Counted from the stretch's first letter, positions 1-9,047 are shown. The stretch: 64,000 bases of DNA from Streptomyces sp. HUAS CB01 (GCF_030406905.1 NZ_CP129137.1:620001-684000); one strand, 5' to 3'. Made by a program: numbers and translations. Notes: generated from the letters alone by a model not told the origin.

Positions 1-2
1 TG

Positions 3-434
3 GCCACGGGCAGCCCCGCCCTCACGATCGTCACCAACGCCCTCAACATCGCCAACGAGCTGGCGATCCGGCCCCAGTTCAAGATCGTGGTGACGGGCGG
101 TGTGGCCCGGCCGCAGTCGTTCGAGCTGATCGGCCCGCTCGCCGACGGGGTGCTCGGCCAGATCACCCTGGACGTCGCCGTCCTCGGTGTGAACGCCTTC
201 GACGCGGTGCACGGCGCCGCGGCGCACGACGAGGACGAGGCCGCGATCAACCGGCTGCTGTGCGAGCGGGCCCGGCGGGTGATCGTCGCGGCCGACTCCA
301 CCAAGCTGGGCACCCGCGCCTTCGCCCGTATCTGTGCGACGGACGCGGTGGACACGCTGGTCACCGACTCCGCCGTGTCCGACGGCACGGCGGCCGGGTT
401 CACCGAGGCCGGGGTGACGGTGGTCCGGGCCTGA
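3..434 (+). CDS. DeoR-family transcriptional regulator, C-terminal part (partial)
   Basis: The reading frame is open from the first bases of the window, so the N-terminal helix-turn-helix lies upstream and is not seen. What remains is the DeoR C-terminal effector-binding domain: an alternating hydrophobic fold, a GGVARPQSFELIGP stretch, GVNAFD, and the conserved end VIVAADSTKLG. This family senses phosphorylated sugars and represses carbohydrate genes. No sugar operon follows downstream, so the regulated pathway is not visible here. It ends at a TGA at 432-434. The family call is firm; the target is unknown. Confidence 0.85.
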   Translation, partial: ATGSPALTIVTNALNIANELAIRPQFKIVVTGGVARPQSFELIGPLADGVLGQITLDVAVLGVNAFDAVHGAAAHDEDEAAINRLLCERARRVIVAADSTKLGTRAFARICATDAVDTLVTDSAVSDGTAAGFTEAGVTVVRA

Positions 435-602
435 GCCGTCTGCCGGGCTGCCGCCCCCGACCGGGGCCGGGACCGTGGGCGCGGCAAGGCGCTCGGCCGG
501 GTCACGGCTCGCGTCCGGGATCCGAGGCGACTCCGGGGCGCGAGCGCGGCCCGGGCTCCGGCCTCGTCCCGCGTGTGCGCCGCGCGGGGCTATAACTGAC
601 GC

Positions 603-965
603 ATGATCATGCATGTGGTTCCGCTCGACGACTGGCTCGCCGTCCCCGAGCGGCCGTACGCGCCCGCGTCCCTCTCCGCGGAGGGCTTCGTCCACTGCTC
701 GCCCGACGAGGCCACCACGCTCGCGGTCGTCAACGCCTTCTACCGCGATGTGCCGGGCCCTCTGATGGCGCTGCTCATCGACGAGACGAGGCTGCTCGCA
801 CCGGTCCGCCTCGAACCGGCCGACCCGGTGCCGCCGCCGGGTGTCACCTCCGGCACGCTGTTCCCGCACGTCTACGGGCCGATCGACCGCTCGGCGGTCG
901 AGGGCATGCTGGAGATCCAGCGCGACGACACCGGCCGGGCGGTGGGCTTCGCTCCCTGGGCGTGA
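603..965 (+). CDS. DUF952 domain-containing protein
   Basis: A 120-residue protein filling one DUF952 domain. The features seen are a short N-terminal strand (HVVPLDDW), the typical EGFVHCSPDEA segment near residue 30, and FPHVYGPIDRSAV near residue 90. DUF952 proteins are small cytoplasmic proteins of unknown reaction, distantly related to glutathione S-transferase-like folds in some annotations. ATG at 603 is the likely start; an in-frame ATG lies three codons later. It stands alone between the DeoR tail and a block on the opposite strand. Confidence 0.85.
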   Translation: MIMHVVPLDDWLAVPERPYAPASLSAEGFVHCSPDEATTLAVVNAFYRDVPGPLMALLIDETRLLAPVRLEPADPVPPPGVTSGTLFPHVYGPIDRSAVEGMLEIQRDDTGRAVGFAPWA

Positions 966-1122
966 ACCGCGGGGTACGGCCGAACCGCGGGTGCCGTCCC
1001 GCCCGCGCCGCTCCGCGCGGCGCAGGGCACCGCCGTCCGAGGGGACCGGGACGGAGGCCGCGGGCCGCACGGCGGCTCCGGCACCGTCGGCCGTCAGCGC
1101 CGCTTCCGGGCCCGCCACGCCG

Positions 1123-2124
1123 TCAGAGGTCCTTGTCCTGCGGTGGCGGCCAGCGGCGGGCAGCCCCGCTGCCCGGGACCAGCCGGTCCACCACCTCGGC
1201 GAGTTCGCTGCAGGCCAGCTCGATCTTGCGGCGGACCGTGAGCTGCTCGCTGACCACGGCGGAGAGCAGCAGACCGGTCAGCGCCGCAGAACCGTTGAGC
1301 GCCTGGAGGACGCTCATCACGGCGAGCATCCCGTGCCCCCCGAACGGCCCCTGGCCCTCGGTCGCGGCCGAGATCGCCAGGACCGACACGATCAGCACGC
1401 ACGGCGCGGCGCCGAACAGCTGGAACCGCAGCGCGGCCCACATCAGCAGCGGGAAGACGAGGAACAGCAATGAGACGGGCGTACGGGTGACGGCGTACGC
1501 GACGACGGCGACGCTCACCACCAGGCACACGGCCTCGGCCCAGCGGCCGAGGGACATGTCGCCCGGCCACCGGACCGTCCGGCAGACGAGCAGCAGCGGG
1601 GTCACCACCAGCACGCCCATGGCGTCACCGACCCACCACGCCGACCAGATCGGCCAGAACCCCTCGGCCGGGATCTGGCCCGAGATCAGGAGCACCCCGG
1701 CCCCCACCGTCGCGCTGATCAGCATGCCGGCCAGCGCGCCCAGGAACACCAGGGCCAGTCCGTCCCGCAGGCGGTCCAGCTCGGTGCGGAAGCCGACCCG
1801 CCGCAGCATCAGACAGGCGCAGACGGGGGCGAGGCTGTTGCCCGCGAGAATGCCCAGCGAGTGGGCGCGGAACGGGCTGATGGCCAGGATGACGAGGAGC
1901 GTGCCGAGGGCGATACCCGGCCAGATCCGCAGACCGAACCAGAGCAGGCAGGTCAGGGCGATCCCCGTCGGCGGCCAGAGCGGTGTGACGATCGCCCCCT
2001 CCACGACCACCTGCAGTGTGAGTCCGACGAGCCCCGCCGCGTAGTAGGCGACGGCGACGCCGAGCATCAGGAGGACCACTGCGCCGATTCGGCGGAGGAG
2101 CTGGTTACGGGCCACGGCAGCCAT
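1123..2124 (-). CDS. MASE1-domain integral membrane protein
   Basis: About 333 residues with eight or so hydrophobic segments. The pattern PLWPPTGIALTCLLWFGLR near residue 50 and SAWWVGDAMGVLVVTPLLL near residue 170 is the hallmark of the MASE1 membrane sensor domain. Most MASE1 proteins carry a GGDEF, EAL or kinase output domain; here only a short tail (roughly 40 residues ending PPPQDKDL) follows the last membrane segment. It may therefore signal through a partner. The PP2C-type phosphatase ending 57 bp upstream on the same strand is the obvious candidate. ATG at 2124 was chosen; a GTG sits immediately before it and no strong ribosome site separates the two. Confidence 0.85.
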   Translation of the reverse strand: MAAVARNQLLRRIGAVVLLMLGVAVAYYAAGLVGLTLQVVVEGAIVTPLWPPTGIALTCLLWFGLRIWPGIALGTLLVILAISPFRAHSLGILAGNSLAPVCACLMLRRVGFRTELDRLRDGLALVFLGALAGMLISATVGAGVLLISGQIPAEGFWPIWSAWWVGDAMGVLVVTPLLLVCRTVRWPGDMSLGRWAEAVCLVVSVAVVAYAVTRTPVSLLFLVFPLLMWAALRFQLFGAAPCVLIVSVLAISAATEGQGPFGGHGMLAVMSVLQALNGSAALTGLLLSAVVSEQLTVRRKIELACSELAEVVDRLVPGSGAARRWPPPQDKDL

Positions 2125-2181
2125 CACACAACGCCGCCGCGCATGGGCGTTGCCGTGACACGCGCCGACGGGCCCGTCGAG

Positions 2182-3039
2182 TCAGACGGGCGGCGGGGGC
2201 GGCCGCAGTCTGCCGGCCGCGGCGTCATGGCGCAGGACGAGCACCGCGGCGTCGTCGGTGTGGCCGGTGAACTCGGCCGCCTTCATCACCTCGGCGGCCA
2301 TGTGGTCGGCGGTGACCGCCTCCGCCGCACCGGCCCCGACGACCCGGGTCACCCGCGCGAGTCCCGTCTCGATCGGTACGGCGGGACCCTCGATCACCCC
2401 GTCCGTCAGGAGGACGAACGACCCGGCCTCGGCGAGCGTGCGCCGGGTCACCGGGTACACCTCGCCCGGTTCGATGCCGAGCGGGAGGCCGCCGGGGTCC
2501 TGCATGGGTTCACAGCGGCCGTCCGCCGTCGCCCGGATGCCGGGGACATGGCCGGCGCGGGCGCTCTCCAGCACCCATTCCGAGGGGTCGAAACGGAGGA
2601 AGCTGCAGGTGGCGAACAGATCGCGGGCCACGGACACCAACAGGTCGTTCGCCCGCGCGAGGACCTCGCCCGGGTCGGTGGCCGCCAGCGCCACGGCCCG
2701 CAGCCCTATCCGGATCTGCCCCATGAAGGCCGCGGCCTCGACGTCGTGGCCCTGGACGTCGCCTATCGAGAACCCGAGCGATCCGTCGGCCATCACGAAG
2801 CCGTCGTACCAGTCCCCGCCGATGTCGAGCCCGTCACGTGCGGGTGTGTAGCGCGCGGCGGTCTGGAGCCCGGGGACGGACGGCAGGGTCTCGGGGAGCA
2901 TCTCGCGCTGCAGGGCTTCCGCCAGATCCACCCGGGCCCGCTGACGCTCCGCACCCTGCCGAGCCTTGGCGGTGAGGAGACCGAGCGTCGCCAAGAGGTC
3001 GTCGGCGCTCGCCGACCGCGGAGGACGACGCCGCGTCAT
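2182..3039 (-). CDS. PP2C-type (SpoIIE/RsbU) serine phosphatase
   Basis: A 285-residue cytoplasmic protein. An N-terminal helix containing LAEALQREMLPE precedes the phosphatase core: GLDIGGDWYDGF (metal-binding Asp), SIGDVQGHDVEAA, ARAGHVPGI, VLLTDGVIE and the final HTDDAAVLVLR. These are the conserved SpoIIE/PP2C acidic motifs, so it should dephosphorylate a Ser/Thr phosphoprotein such as an anti-sigma factor antagonist. No sensor domain is attached. The MASE1 membrane protein directly downstream may supply sensing (inference). GGAGAGG precedes the ATG at 3039 at good spacing. Partner antagonist and anti-sigma genes are not in this stretch. Confidence 0.9.
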   Translation of the reverse strand: MTRRRPPRSASADDLLATLGLLTAKARQGAERQRARVDLAEALQREMLPETLPSVPGLQTAARYTPARDGLDIGGDWYDGFVMADGSLGFSIGDVQGHDVEAAAFMGQIRIGLRAVALAATDPGEVLARANDLLVSVARDLFATCSFLRFDPSEWVLESARAGHVPGIRATADGRCEPMQDPGGLPLGIEPGEVYPVTRRTLAEAGSFVLLTDGVIEGPAVPIETGLARVTRVVGAGAAEAVTADHMAAEVMKAAEFTGHTDDAAVLVLRHDAAAGRLRPPPPPV

Positions 3040-3136
3040 GGACCTCTCCGGAGCATCTGTTCCTACGGAATCCGTCGTTCATATTACGTCCGGCACCGCT
3101 GGACCGCTTGATGAAAAGGCCTTCGGTCAAGAAGAT

Positions 3137-3160
3137 GACTACTCACATTGTTGAGTAGTC
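3137..3160. promoter_or_regulatory. Perfect 24-bp dyad, probable operator
   Basis: Arms GACTACTCA and TGAGTAGTC are exact inverted complements around CATTGT. The dyad lies 20 bp upstream of the SnoaL-like gene start and about 100 bp from the oppositely oriented phosphatase start. Symmetry, arm length and position fit an operator for a dimeric repressor. No adjacent regulator gene identifies the protein. Confidence 0.6.
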
Positions 3161-3180
3161 TGCCTGACGAAGGGAACCCC

Positions 3181-3606
3181 ATGGACACCGCCGACCGTTT
3201 CCGCGCCGCCGTGGAGAAGCGCGACCCGTCCGCGCTGGACGATCTGTTCACCGAGGACGTCCGCTTCTACAGCCCCGTGAAGTTCACGCCCTTCGAGGGG
3301 AAGCCGATGGTCCTGGGCCTGTTCGGCGTACTCCTGCGCACGTTCGAGGACTTCCGCTACATCGGCCGCTTCGACGGCTCCGCCGAGACCAGCGCGGACG
3401 GCGGCGAGGCCCCGGCGGAGATCCTGCTCTTCCGGGCGACGGTGGGCGGGAGGGAGATCCACGGCATCGATCTGCTGCACTACGACGCGTCGGGCCGCAT
3501 CAAGGAGTTCACCGTGATGGTCCGGCCGCAGTCGGCCCTGCGGACCCTGAGCGAGGCCGTGCTCGCGGGCCTCGTCGCCGACGGTCTCGTCACCGACCCG
3601 GCCTAG
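3181..3606 (+). CDS. SnoaL-like / NTF2-fold protein
   Basis: A 141-residue single-domain protein of the NTF2-like superfamily: DRFRAAVEKRDPSALDDLFTED at the N-terminus, a central LLFRATVGGREIHGIDLLHYD and IKEFTVMVRPQSAL near the C-terminus. The nuclear-transport-factor fold includes polyketide cyclases, isomerases and many stand-alone proteins, so the reaction cannot be assigned. ATG at 3181 was preferred to a TTG at 3148 because GAAGGG sits just upstream of it and the TTG lies inside the 24-bp dyad. Its control is probably exerted at that dyad. Confidence 0.8.
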   Translation: MDTADRFRAAVEKRDPSALDDLFTEDVRFYSPVKFTPFEGKPMVLGLFGVLLRTFEDFRYIGRFDGSAETSADGGEAPAEILLFRATVGGREIHGIDLLHYDASGRIKEFTVMVRPQSALRTLSEAVLAGLVADGLVTDPA

Positions 3607-3689
3607 GTCGAGGCGGGGCCGGGGTCTCCGGCCCCGCTCGATCGTGCCTGGGCCGGGCACGGAGGCGGACGCGTCCGGAGGCGGTTCAC

Positions 3690-4600
3690 ATGGCGGGACC
3701 CACAGCTCACCGGTCGGAACGACGGCCGACGGTCGCCGTCCCGGGCACCGGCCTCGTGGGCGCGGCGATGGCGCGCTCCCTGCTGCGGGCCGGCCTGCCC
3801 GTGCGGGCCTGGAACCGCACCCGCGAGAGAGGCCGAGCCCCTGCGGCCCGACGGGGCCCGTCTCGCGGACCCGCCGGCGGACCCCGTCCACCGGCGCGGA
3901 CGTCGTGCTGACCGTGCTCCAAGACGGCCCCGGGTGCCGGCCTCGATGAAGGAAGCGACGTCGGCCCTGTGCCCGGGGACGGGGGGCGCAGTCCGCGACC
4001 GTCGGCGACGCCGCCACGGCCGGCCCGGTTCGCCGGTGACCAGGGCCTCGTCTTCGTGGACGCACCGGTCCCGCGTACCGGCAGCCGGCCGAGGCGGGTG
4101 AGCTGCGCGTGCTCGGAGCCGGTCCGCCCGCAGCGCGCGATGTGTTCACCCCCGTCTTCGACGCCGTCGGGGCCGCACCGTCCGGGTGGCGGACGACGGG
4201 GCGGCCGCCGCCGCGAGCCGGCTGAAGCTGGTGGTGAACAGCTGGGTCGACGCTCTCAACCACGCCTCCGGTGACGCCCTCGGCCCGGCCCGGGCCCTGG
4301 ACGTCGCCCCGGGACTCGTCCTCGACGCCGTGTCAGGAGCCCCCTGGACAACGGCTGTCTGCGCGCCAAGTCCTCCGCCGTCCCGGAGGACGATCCCACG
4401 CCCGGTGTCACCGTCACCAACGCGCTCAAGGACGCGCGCCTCGTCGCGGAGGCCGCCGGACGGACCGGGCTCCGGCTGGATCTGGCGGAGGAGGCGTGGC
4501 ACGCCTGGAGCGGGTCGAGCGCGCCGGGCAGGGCGACGACGACGTGGCGGCGTCGTACTTCGCGCCGTTCGAGAAGGGCGAGAAGGGGCCAGAAGGCCGA
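3690..4600 (+). pseudogene. Decayed NAD(P)-dependent dehydrogenase (6PGDH/HIBADH-like), multiple frameshifts
   Basis: Recognisable pieces of one beta-hydroxyacid dehydrogenase follow in order but in different frames. They are the Rossmann segment VAVPGTGLVGAAMARSLL (from 3690), GADVVLTVLQDGPG (about 3895), FAGDQGLVFVDAPV (about 4030), RLKLVVNSWVDALNHASGDAL (about 4220), AKSSAVPEDDPTPGV (about 4360), and RAGQGDDDVAASYFAPFEKG (about 4520). At least five frame changes are needed to join them, so no functional enzyme can be made. Neighbouring genes on both sides are intact, which argues against general sequencing error. The family call comes from these motifs and is reasonably sure. Confidence 0.8.
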
Positions 4601-4702
4601 GGCGCGGGCCGAGGGCGCCCGCCCGGGCTGAAGTTCGCGGGGCCGGGGCGTGGACCCGCGGTCGGCGGGCCGGAGTCCGGCCGACCCGGTCCCCGGGCGC
4701 GG

Positions 4703-5572
4703 TCAGCTGGGCCGAGGCGGCGCCAGCTCCTGGGCCTCCATTCTGCGTCGTACCAGGCGCTCGTGGTACAGCCGCCCGACGAGCGCCCCCCCGTACACCA
4801 CGAACCCGACGCCGACCAGCCAGGACTGCACCACCAGCACGGTCCCGATCGGCCCGTACGTCACCGCGTTGGTCGCGATCAGCGGTGAGAACACGAACTG
4901 CGAGAACACCCGCAGCCCGAGCAGCCCGAGCGCGGTCGCCGCCGCTCCCGGCGCCAGTGCCCGCCAGCGCAGCCGGCCGCAGAGCAGCAACCGCTGCGAC
5001 CACCAGAAGAACAGGAAGGTGCCGATCAGATCGGCAGCGGGGATCAGCGCCTGCACCGCGATGGAGGAGCGCGGCGGGGTGGGCGTGTTGACGAACAGCA
5101 GCAGTGCCGCGACCAGCATCGCGAGCCAGACGACGTGGCGCCACATCGTGTGCCACCGCGCGGTCGGCAGGTCCCACACCCGTTCGTAGCCCGTCTGCAC
5201 CACGGAGCCGAACGTCACCCCGAACGCCGCCAGCGCGGCGAGGCCGAGCGCGGTGGTCCGCTGCAGGGCCTCCCCCGGCAGGCCGAAGAGCTCCTCCACC
5301 TCCTCCTGCGACACCTCCGAGACGCCGAGGCCCTGGACCAGCCACCGGGCGAAGCCCTGCCCGCTCGCCGGGTCGGCGGCCGCGACGACCACCAGCAACG
5401 GCACGAGGGTGAGGAAGCAGAGCGCCGCGAAGCCCATGGCGCGGTGCAGCAACTCCATCTCGCGTCCGCGGTTCCAGGCGAGCCCGACCACGGAGGTCCG
5501 CACACGCCGGTGGAGCCGGGCGAACCAGTGGCCGGTCCGGCCGTCGTCCGGATCACCGAATCTGAAGGGCAT
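4703..5572 (-). CDS. YihY/BrkB-family inner membrane protein
   Basis: A 289-residue polytopic membrane protein with about six hydrophobic segments, beginning AMGFAALCFLTLVPLLVVV near residue 45 and ending VGFVVYGGALVGRLYHE near residue 260. The GYERVWDLPTARWH segment and overall spacing match the YihY/virulence factor BrkB family. Members are membrane proteins of unsettled function, once misnamed ribonuclease BN. It is monocistronic, and its stop lies about 100 bp from the downstream end of the decayed dehydrogenase. ATG at 5572. Confidence 0.88.
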   Translation of the reverse strand: MPFRFGDPDDGRTGHWFARLHRRVRTSVVGLAWNRGREMELLHRAMGFAALCFLTLVPLLVVVAAADPASGQGFARWLVQGLGVSEVSQEEVEELFGLPGEALQRTTALGLAALAAFGVTFGSVVQTGYERVWDLPTARWHTMWRHVVWLAMLVAALLLFVNTPTPPRSSIAVQALIPAADLIGTFLFFWWSQRLLLCGRLRWRALAPGAAATALGLLGLRVFSQFVFSPLIATNAVTYGPIGTVLVVQSWLVGVGFVVYGGALVGRLYHERLVRRRMEAQELAPPRPS

Positions 5573-5869
5573 GTGGCGTCGGTACCCTCAAGCGCGGCGT
5601 GAGCAGTCCGGTGTGCCGCCGAACGGGTGCCCGGGGCCCGCCGAGGCCGTACCGGAGCCGACGGCCCGCAACGCCGGTACGAATTCCCGCAAGGCCGCCG
5701 AGACCCGGAGGGCACGCAGGCCGGAAACGGCGCCGAGACCCGGAACACCGGTACACAGGTCCCGGACCGGCGCCGGGACCGTGCCCCCACCGAGCCCGCG
5801 CTCTGCCGTCGCCGGACCCGGACGGCGACCGGTCGCCCGGGAGGGCGGCCCAGTGCTAGAACTGGGGAC
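5573..5869. other. Intergenic region without a recognised gene
   Basis: A 297-bp gap between the divergent YihY and sensor-phosphatase genes. No convincing coding remnant is seen. The segment GCCGAGACCCGGA occurs twice about 40 bp apart. A GTGCTAGAAC block sits just before the downstream start; the second sensor-phosphatase gene of this window carries GTGCTAGAAA at the same place. Confidence 0.5.
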
Positions 5870-8644
5870 ATGATCGGACGTCCCCGCCGGTCCTGGTGGA
5901 CGGCGGTCATGCCGTCCAGCCGCCCGCGTCCGCCCGGCCGGCGCGAACGCCCGGGGTGGCGCCGCCGTCTGCAGTCCCTGCTCAGCGTGCACAGCCTCGC
6001 GACCCAGGTGTTCCTGCTGCAGGCCGTCGTGATCATCCTGCTGGTCGTCGCCGCGGCGGTCGCCCTGGTCCTGCAGGCGCGCTACGACAGCTACGAGGAC
6101 GCCCACAACCGTTCCCTCGCCGCCGCCGAGGCTTTCGCGTACGGCCCCGGCACGGCCGCGGCCCTGAAGTCGCCCGACCCGACGGCCATCCTGCAGCCCG
6201 CCGCCGACAAGGCAGCGCGGGGCGCCGGGGTCGACTTCATCTCCGTACTGAGCAGGGACGGTGTCCGGTACACCGACCCCGAACCGCAGTTGATCGGCGA
6301 TCGGGTGGAGGGGGACATCTCCCGGGCGGCCGCGGGCGAGGCGTTCACCGAGACCTTCGAGGGCGAGCCGCACGGAGCGGTCCGCGCCGTCGTCCCCGTG
6401 CTGGACGGCAGCCGGAGGGTGGTCGGCCTGGTGACCGCCGGCATCCAGGTCGCGAACGTCGGCGAACTGCTCGACCGCCAGATGCCGATACTGCTGGGCT
6501 CGGCCGCCGGCGCGCTCGTCCTCGCCACCGGTGGGGCGGCCCTGGTCAGCCGGCGGCTGCGGCGCCAGACCCATGGACTCGGCCCCGCCGAGATGACCCG
6601 GATGTACGAACACCACGACGCCGTCCTGCACGCGGTCCGCGAGGGCGTACTGATCGTCAGCGGGGACGGCCGGCTGCTGCTCGCCAACGACGAGGCCAGA
6701 CGCCTGCTCGACCTGCCGCCCGACGCCGACCGCCGGCCCGTGAGCGAGCTGAGACTCGGCCCCGGCATCAGCCGGCTGCTGGTGTCGGGCAAGGAGGTCT
6801 CCGACGAGGTGTTCCTGTCCGGCGACCGGCTGCTGGCCGTGAACACACGGCCCACCGCACCGTACGGCGGGGTGACGGGCCTGGTCGCCAGCCTCCGCGA
6901 CACCACCGAGCTGCGCGCCCTGTCGGGCCGGGCGGAGGTGGCCCGGGAGCGGCTGACACTGCTCTACGAGGCCGGGGTCCGGATCGGGACCACGCTGGAC
7001 GTGCGCCGAACGGCCCGGGAGCTGGCGGAGGTGGCGGTGCCCCGGTTCGCGGACTTCGTCACGGTGGAACTGCTCGATCCCGTGCTGCGCGGCGACGAAC
7101 CCACCGGCCTCGGCGCGATGCGCCGCACGGCGCTGAGCGGCATCCGCGACGACCATCCGCTGCAGCCGGTCGGCGACGCCATCCGGATCAACATCACCCC
7201 GATGAGCACCGCGCTGGCGAGCGGCCGGGCGCTGCTGGAACCCGATCTCGCCGCGTCCAGGACCTGGGGCAGCGAGGACCCGGAGGGGCGGCGGCAGGCA
7301 CTCGCGTACGGCATCCGTTCGCTGATCACGGTCCCGCTGCGGGCGCGCGGCGTCGTCCTCGGCCTGGTCAACTACTGGCGCTCCGACGACGCGCCGCGGT
7401 TCGACGAGGACGACACCTCGTTCGCGGAGGAACTCGCGGCCCGCGCGGCCGTGGCCATCGACAACGCCCGTCGGTACACCCGCGAGCACGCGATGGCCGT
7501 GACGCTGCAGCGGAGTCTGCTGCCGCGCGACCTTCCGGAACAGGACGCGCTCGGCGTCGCCTGGCGGTACCTGCCCGCGCAGGCGGGCGTGGGCGGCGAC
7601 TGGTTCGACGTCATTCCGCTGCCGGGGTTCCGGGTCGCCGTGGTGGTCGGGGACGTGGTCGGGCACGGGATGCACGCCGCGGCCACGATGGGGCGGCTGC
7701 GCACGGCCGTGCTGAACTTCTCGTCCCTGGACCTGCCGCCCGCCGATCTGCTGGCCCGCCTGGACGACCTCGTCCTCCGCATCGACGCGGACCAGCCCCC
7801 GGGAGCCGACAGTGAACGAGCCCAGGTGACGGGGGCGACCTGTCTGTACGCGGTCTACGACCCGGTGGGCGGGCGCTGCACCATCGCCCATGCGGGCCAT
7901 CTCCCTCCGGCGGTCGTCGACCCCGAGGGCCGGGTGGTCTTTCCGGAGCTGCCCGTGTCGCCTCCGCTCGGTGTGGGGGGCCATCCGTTCGAGGAGACGG
8001 AGCTGGACCTGGCCGAGGGCAGCCGCCTCGTTCTCTTCACCGACGGACTGGTCGAGGACCGGCAGCGGGACATCGACGAAGGGCTGGCGATGCTCCGCGA
8101 CGCCCTCGCACGGCCCGGGCTGACGCCCGAGGAGACCTGTGTCGCCGTGATGAGCGCCCTCCTGCCCGACCAGCCCGGCGACGACATCGCCCTCCTCGTG
8201 GGCCGCACACGGCTGCTCGACCGCTCCCGGACGGCGCAGTGGGACGTGCCCCTCGACGTCTCGGCCGTCTCCCGGATCCGGGCGGAGACGGGCCGGCAAC
8301 TCGCCGACTGGGGCCTGGAGGACTCCTCCTTCGTCACCGAGCTGGTCCTGAGCGAACTGCTCACCAATGCCATCCGGTACGGCACGGAGCCGGTACGGGT
8401 GCGGCTGCTGTACGGCAGGACGCTGGTCGTCGAGGTGTCCGACGGCAGCAGCACCTCTCCGCACCTGCAACGCGCGGCCGCCACCGACGAGGGCGGCCGG
8501 GGGCTCTTCCTCGTCGCTCAGTTCTCGCAGCGCTGGGGGACGCGTTACGTCAGCCCCGGCAAGATCATCTGGGCGGAACTGGCTCTGGGCGCGGAGCTCC
8601 CGGCGGAGCCGGTGACGGTGTTCGACGAAGAACCGGCCTGGTGA
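5870..8644 (+). CDS. Membrane sensor with PAS, GAF, SpoIIE phosphatase and ATPase domains (copy 1)
   Basis: A 924-residue protein. A transmembrane helix lies near residues 47-70, followed by an extracellular CitA/DcuS-like sensor (GVDFISVLSRDGVRYTDPEP), a second membrane helix near 205-228, a PAS domain starting HDAVLHAVREGVLIV and a GAF domain (about 365-540). Then come a SpoIIE/PP2C phosphatase (GVGGDWFDVIPLPG, VVGDVVGHGMHAAATMGRL, LFTDGLVEDR, GDDIALLVGR) and a C-terminal histidine-kinase-like ATPase with ELLTNAIRYG and DEGGRGLFLV. Such proteins act both as anti-sigma-type kinase and as phosphatase in partner-switching control. ATG at 5870 is preceded by GGGGAC; longer in-frame starts lack support. 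A close paralogue starts at 52384. Confidence 0.9.
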   Translation: MIGRPRRSWWTAVMPSSRPRPPGRRERPGWRRRLQSLLSVHSLATQVFLLQAVVIILLVVAAAVALVLQARYDSYEDAHNRSLAAAEAFAYGPGTAAALKSPDPTAILQPAADKAARGAGVDFISVLSRDGVRYTDPEPQLIGDRVEGDISRAAAGEAFTETFEGEPHGAVRAVVPVLDGSRRVVGLVTAGIQVANVGELLDRQMPILLGSAAGALVLATGGAALVSRRLRRQTHGLGPAEMTRMYEHHDAVLHAVREGVLIVSGDGRLLLANDEARRLLDLPPDADRRPVSELRLGPGISRLLVSGKEVSDEVFLSGDRLLAVNTRPTAPYGGVTGLVASLRDTTELRALSGRAEVARERLTLLYEAGVRIGTTLDVRRTARELAEVAVPRFADFVTVELLDPVLRGDEPTGLGAMRRTALSGIRDDHPLQPVGDAIRINITPMSTALASGRALLEPDLAASRTWGSEDPEGRRQALAYGIRSLITVPLRARGVVLGLVNYWRSDDAPRFDEDDTSFAEELAARAAVAIDNARRYTREHAMAVTLQRSLLPRDLPEQDALGVAWRYLPAQAGVGGDWFDVIPLPGFRVAVVVGDVVGHGMHAAATMGRLRTAVLNFSSLDLPPADLLARLDDLVLRIDADQPPGADSERAQVTGATCLYAVYDPVGGRCTIAHAGHLPPAVVDPEGRVVFPELPVSPPLGVGGHPFEETELDLAEGSRLVLFTDGLVEDRQRDIDEGLAMLRDALARPGLTPEETCVAVMSALLPDQPGDDIALLVGRTRLLDRSRTAQWDVPLDVSAVSRIRAETGRQLADWGLEDSSFVTELVLSELLTNAIRYGTEPVRVRLLYGRTLVVEVSDGSSTSPHLQRAAATDEGGRGLFLVAQFSQRWGTRYVSPGKIIWAELALGAELPAEPVTVFDEEPAW

Positions 8645-8751
8645 GCGGCACCGCACGCCCTTCCGGGCCAACGATCCCGCTGGTACGACGCGACCCCGGC
8701 CGTCGGCGTGCAGGAGCGATCGCGACCGGGGCAAGGCAGGGGCGGCCCTGC

Positions 8752-8788
8752 CCGGCGTGCCCGTGTCCAGGGGGCACGGGCACGCCGG
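8752..8788. terminator. Strong hairpin between convergent genes
   Basis: Fourteen bases, CCGGCGTGCCCGTG, pair perfectly with CACGGGCACGCCGG across a nine-base loop. The hairpin lies between the ends of the sensor-phosphatase gene (plus) and the DUF6296 gene (minus). No T-run follows on the plus strand, which is usual for Streptomyces terminators. Position and strength suggest two-way termination. Confidence 0.75.
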
Positions 8789-8801
8789 CCACGGGGCCGT
8801 G

Positions 8802-9047
8802 TCAGGGCTGGACCACGGGCCTGGCCTCGACGCCGGACGCGGGCTGCTGGTGCCCGCCGCTGGCGATCATCCGCACCTCGCCGCGGTCGCTGATCTCCGC
8901 CTGCACGATGCCGGTGTCGTCGGCGTAGATCGGATGCCCGCCCGGCCCTTTGCGCTCGGTGCGGTGGACGACCACCGCGTCCTCGCCGTCGGTCGCCGAG
9001 GCAACGCCTCCTGTGAATACCAGTTCGAAATCCGCATCCCGACCCAT
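8802..9047 (-). CDS. DUF6296 family protein
   Basis: An 81-residue cytoplasmic protein: MGRDADFELVF, then DAVVVHRTERKGPGGHPIY, YADDTGIVQAEISDRGEVRM and an SGGHQ motif. This pattern is the actinobacterial DUF6296 family, of unknown function. ATG at 9047 was chosen because GAGGAGG precedes it at proper spacing; an in-frame start eight codons upstream lacks one. The sequence upstream (about 9080-9130) is unusually A/T-rich for this genome and probably holds its promoter. Confidence 0.75.
   Translation of the reverse strand: MGRDADFELVFTGGVASATDGEDAVVVHRTERKGPGGHPIYADDTGIVQAEISDRGEVRMIASGGHQQPASGVEARPVVQP

Noticed and set aside
962..2044. Long plus-strand frame opposite the MASE1 gene
   Set aside because: Composition is Arg/Ser/Thr-rich with no domain; the minus strand has a clear membrane protein, so this is an antisense shadow.
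4146..5345. Minus-strand frame covering the dehydrogenase remnant
   Set aside because: The recognisable protein pieces are on the plus strand; this frame runs through the YihY gene in the wrong frame.
5588..8734. A 1048-codon minus-strand frame
   Set aside because: It is the antisense shadow of the sensor-phosphatase gene, whose domains are all recognisable on the plus strand.
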